A stretch of DNA of 64,000 bases. It comes from Astrocystis sublimbata. Lineage: Eukaryota; Ascomycota; Sordariomycetes; Xylariales; Xylariaceae. Positions 62,103 to 64,000 of this stretch are shown here, one piece after another. The stretch spans positions 124,001-188,000 of the forward strand of contig JAJNNY010000022.1 in assembly GCA_022453515.1 (NCBI GenBank), in the 5' to 3' direction. The notes beneath the pieces were generated by a model. That model saw nothing but the letters and a program-made list of their open reading frames with translations, searched no databases and had not been told where the DNA came from. Position 1 is the first letter of the stretch, and each line of letters starts with the position of its first letter. Both the position numbers and the translations under genes were made by a program.

Positions 62103-64000
62103 TCAAACAAAGACGGGGACGAAAGATGTGACGATATGACGGCTGGTTGCTTGGGGATATAGTTGCTTTTCACTCCAGGTGTCAAGGCGGTACTTAAAGC
62201 ATAGGGTCTAGGTTTCTGGCATGCGACTTTCGCGAATGAAAAACATATTCGTGGTTTTACCCCAAAATACAAATGAGGTTCTGAACACAAACCGGTCACT
62301 TCGCGAGGATCGCATTGGTGTGCGTGTCTGCCAGCATTATGGCAATGGGGCCACGGGGTCCCTCCGAGTTCGAGTGTCTGAACCAGTAATTGGCATCCGA
62401 AAGCTAGTGTTGGCCATGTTTGGGCCAAGATTTACAGAGAGCTCGCCTACAGAAGTTCGACGCGAATTACGTACGCAATCGGTAGCCTGAAAAACTCTAT
62501 CAATCCCATTCCTCCCACCAGGTGTTTTCAAGTGCATATGGTGAATGTTACGCGCCAGCCAGCGGCTCATCTTCATGATATTTTGCTGAGGCATCAAGAC
62601 TGATCAATCGTGCAAAATTAGTTCTCGCAATGCTTAACGTGGCCTGGCACGGCGCACAAACTATGTACTTACTTTACCTGCCTAACCAAGCACATCAAGG
62701 TGTCGCAGCTCAAATTTTATTCTGTACACTGGCTATTCATTGTGTCTTAAGTCGGCGGCGTCAGGGCAGGAGTAAGAAGGAAGGGTTCACAACTCTTGAT
62801 GTCCAATGATAGCATTGCCTGGAATTCGCAAACATTGTATTCATTGAAAGTTTTCGACCCAATTATTTCATTTTGTCTTGGCTCGTCTGCGTCTGAGTAC
62901 CGTAGCAATATTTCAGCAATGTTCATTGACATCTATCCTTGCACTGGTGAACACATACCTTGTCAATACCTATTGAAACATGGTCATCATCGTGTGCCAC
63001 ATAGGAACGCCGTCGGTAGAAATTCAAAGCGCAGAATCAATGGATTTGGCAAAGAAAAACAATTACTCGCCTCTGAAATTTTCAAACTATCGAAATGCCC
63101 AAAACAGGTCCGTAGTGCGAAGATGAAATAGAAGTGCCCTTCAAATTCAAGATAAAGCACCATCTATAGGTATTGGTCTACTATCAAAAATTGTAATCAT
63201 AAAAGTTTCGTTTGTTTTCCATCCTACATGATAAGCTGGTTGCTCAAGGAGAATCAGCTAGTAGCTGTATGAAGGCCGTATGTGTATTCATGTATCAATG
63301 CAATAACATGTAATGCCCTCAAAGGATAGGCATACCGGACTATTAGATATATAGCATGAATAATACATGTAATGATATATACAATATTAGCCTCAAATTC
63401 CGCATCAATTTTTCGCATCACGGGCCAGCCTACTCGCGAAATACGGAAAAAGAGGCTAATGGCGGAGTGTTGGCAAAGGCAGCTCGGGCACCGGCAGGGA
63501 GAGCTAGGAGCCAAGCAGCGAAACTACCTAAGGTAGTCTTGTCAGCAGAGTGTGAGTGAGTGGGTGAGTGGGCGAGTGGGTGAGTGAGTAACTCCGTACG
63601 GTCTCGGCTCTCTACATCCCTTCCAGTGAGTGCGACATATAGACCAAGCTACACTGGTACGCCAATACCAACTCGCTCGGTAAACAATTCTTGCATTACT
63701 CCCGCCTATCTTGATGAGTTTGAGGAGCGCAGCCTCGTGCCCGGCGCACCGGGAAGGATAACATGCTAAATAGTATGTAAGTACCTTCTAACCATTCACG
63801 ATGCAATTGGCGGCTTCCCTCACTTGCTCCCACCCAGGCTGGCGACAACAATCGCAAGGCTTCACCGACATTTCGTCCCCGTGCATACAGCAGGTCGAAG
63901 GGTAGATAATGGTGCTGTCCACTCATCTACCTCGCCTATCTGCAAGCTACGTCAGGGTTTGGAGAGGAGCGTGTCGGGTTCATGCGAGGTAGGCAGCCGC
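62103..64000. other. Right-end region without a recognised gene
   Basis: 3' flank of RPL17 followed by A/T-rich sequence and short open frames without domains. A GAGTG-type imperfect tandem repeat lies at 63550-63590. Confidence 0.45.
63550..63590. repeat. Imperfect GTGAGTG(G) tandem repeat
   Basis: Run of GAGTG/GGGTGAGTG units with single-base variants over about 40 nt. Confidence 0.75.

Overview
The window is nuclear DNA of a filamentous ascomycete (Pezizomycotina), probably a Sordariomycete; I cannot name the species. Evidence: short introns (mostly 50-130 nt) with GTAAGT/GTATGT-like donors, CTAAC/CTGAC branch sites and CAG/TAG acceptors; a Zn2Cys6 regulator with an adjoining fungal-type middle region; an RGS-LOV photoreceptor of the filamentous-fungal type; and intergenic DNA rich in CCTAGGTA-like and TACTCCGTA-like palindromes. 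No bacterial operons, CRISPR, phage or intact transposon was seen.

Layout. 0-6 kb: 5' part of a family-X DNA polymerase (POL4 type, minus, cut by the left edge), a frameshifted F-box relic, a small kinase-fold (APH-like) protein, and TFIIE alpha (TFA1). 7-11.2 kb: cohesin ATPase SMC1 (minus, five exons). 12.9-17.3 kb: a 909-aa Zn2Cys6 transcription factor convergent with a short-chain dehydrogenase. 21.5-23.1 kb: a GPC1-type glycerophosphocholine acyltransferase. 24.7-26.6 kb: the APC/C activator CDH1 (minus, three exons). 29.5-32.1 kb: an RGS-LOV blue-light photoreceptor. 32.1-48 kb: nearly 16 kb with no supportable protein gene, holding microsatellites and short repeats. 48-50.5 kb: a C2H2 zinc-finger factor with a 617-nt intron. 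50.5-56.8 kb: a second gene-free stretch. 56.8-62.1 kb: a ribosome-related block of an RG-rich protein of unknown function, fibrillarin NOP1 (minus, 13 exons with micro-exons of 8, 12 and 8 nt) and ribosomal protein L17. The last 1.9 kb has no recognisable gene.

Most genes are housekeeping: DNA repair, transcription initiation, sister-chromatid cohesion, mitotic exit, phospholipid remodelling and ribosome biogenesis. The genes most likely tied to lifestyle are the Zn2Cys6/dehydrogenase pair, the light sensor and the isolated C2H2 factor. All exon structures were read by eye from splice signals, frame continuity and family resemblance. Total coding lengths of the complete spliced genes are multiples of three. 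No transcript evidence was available.
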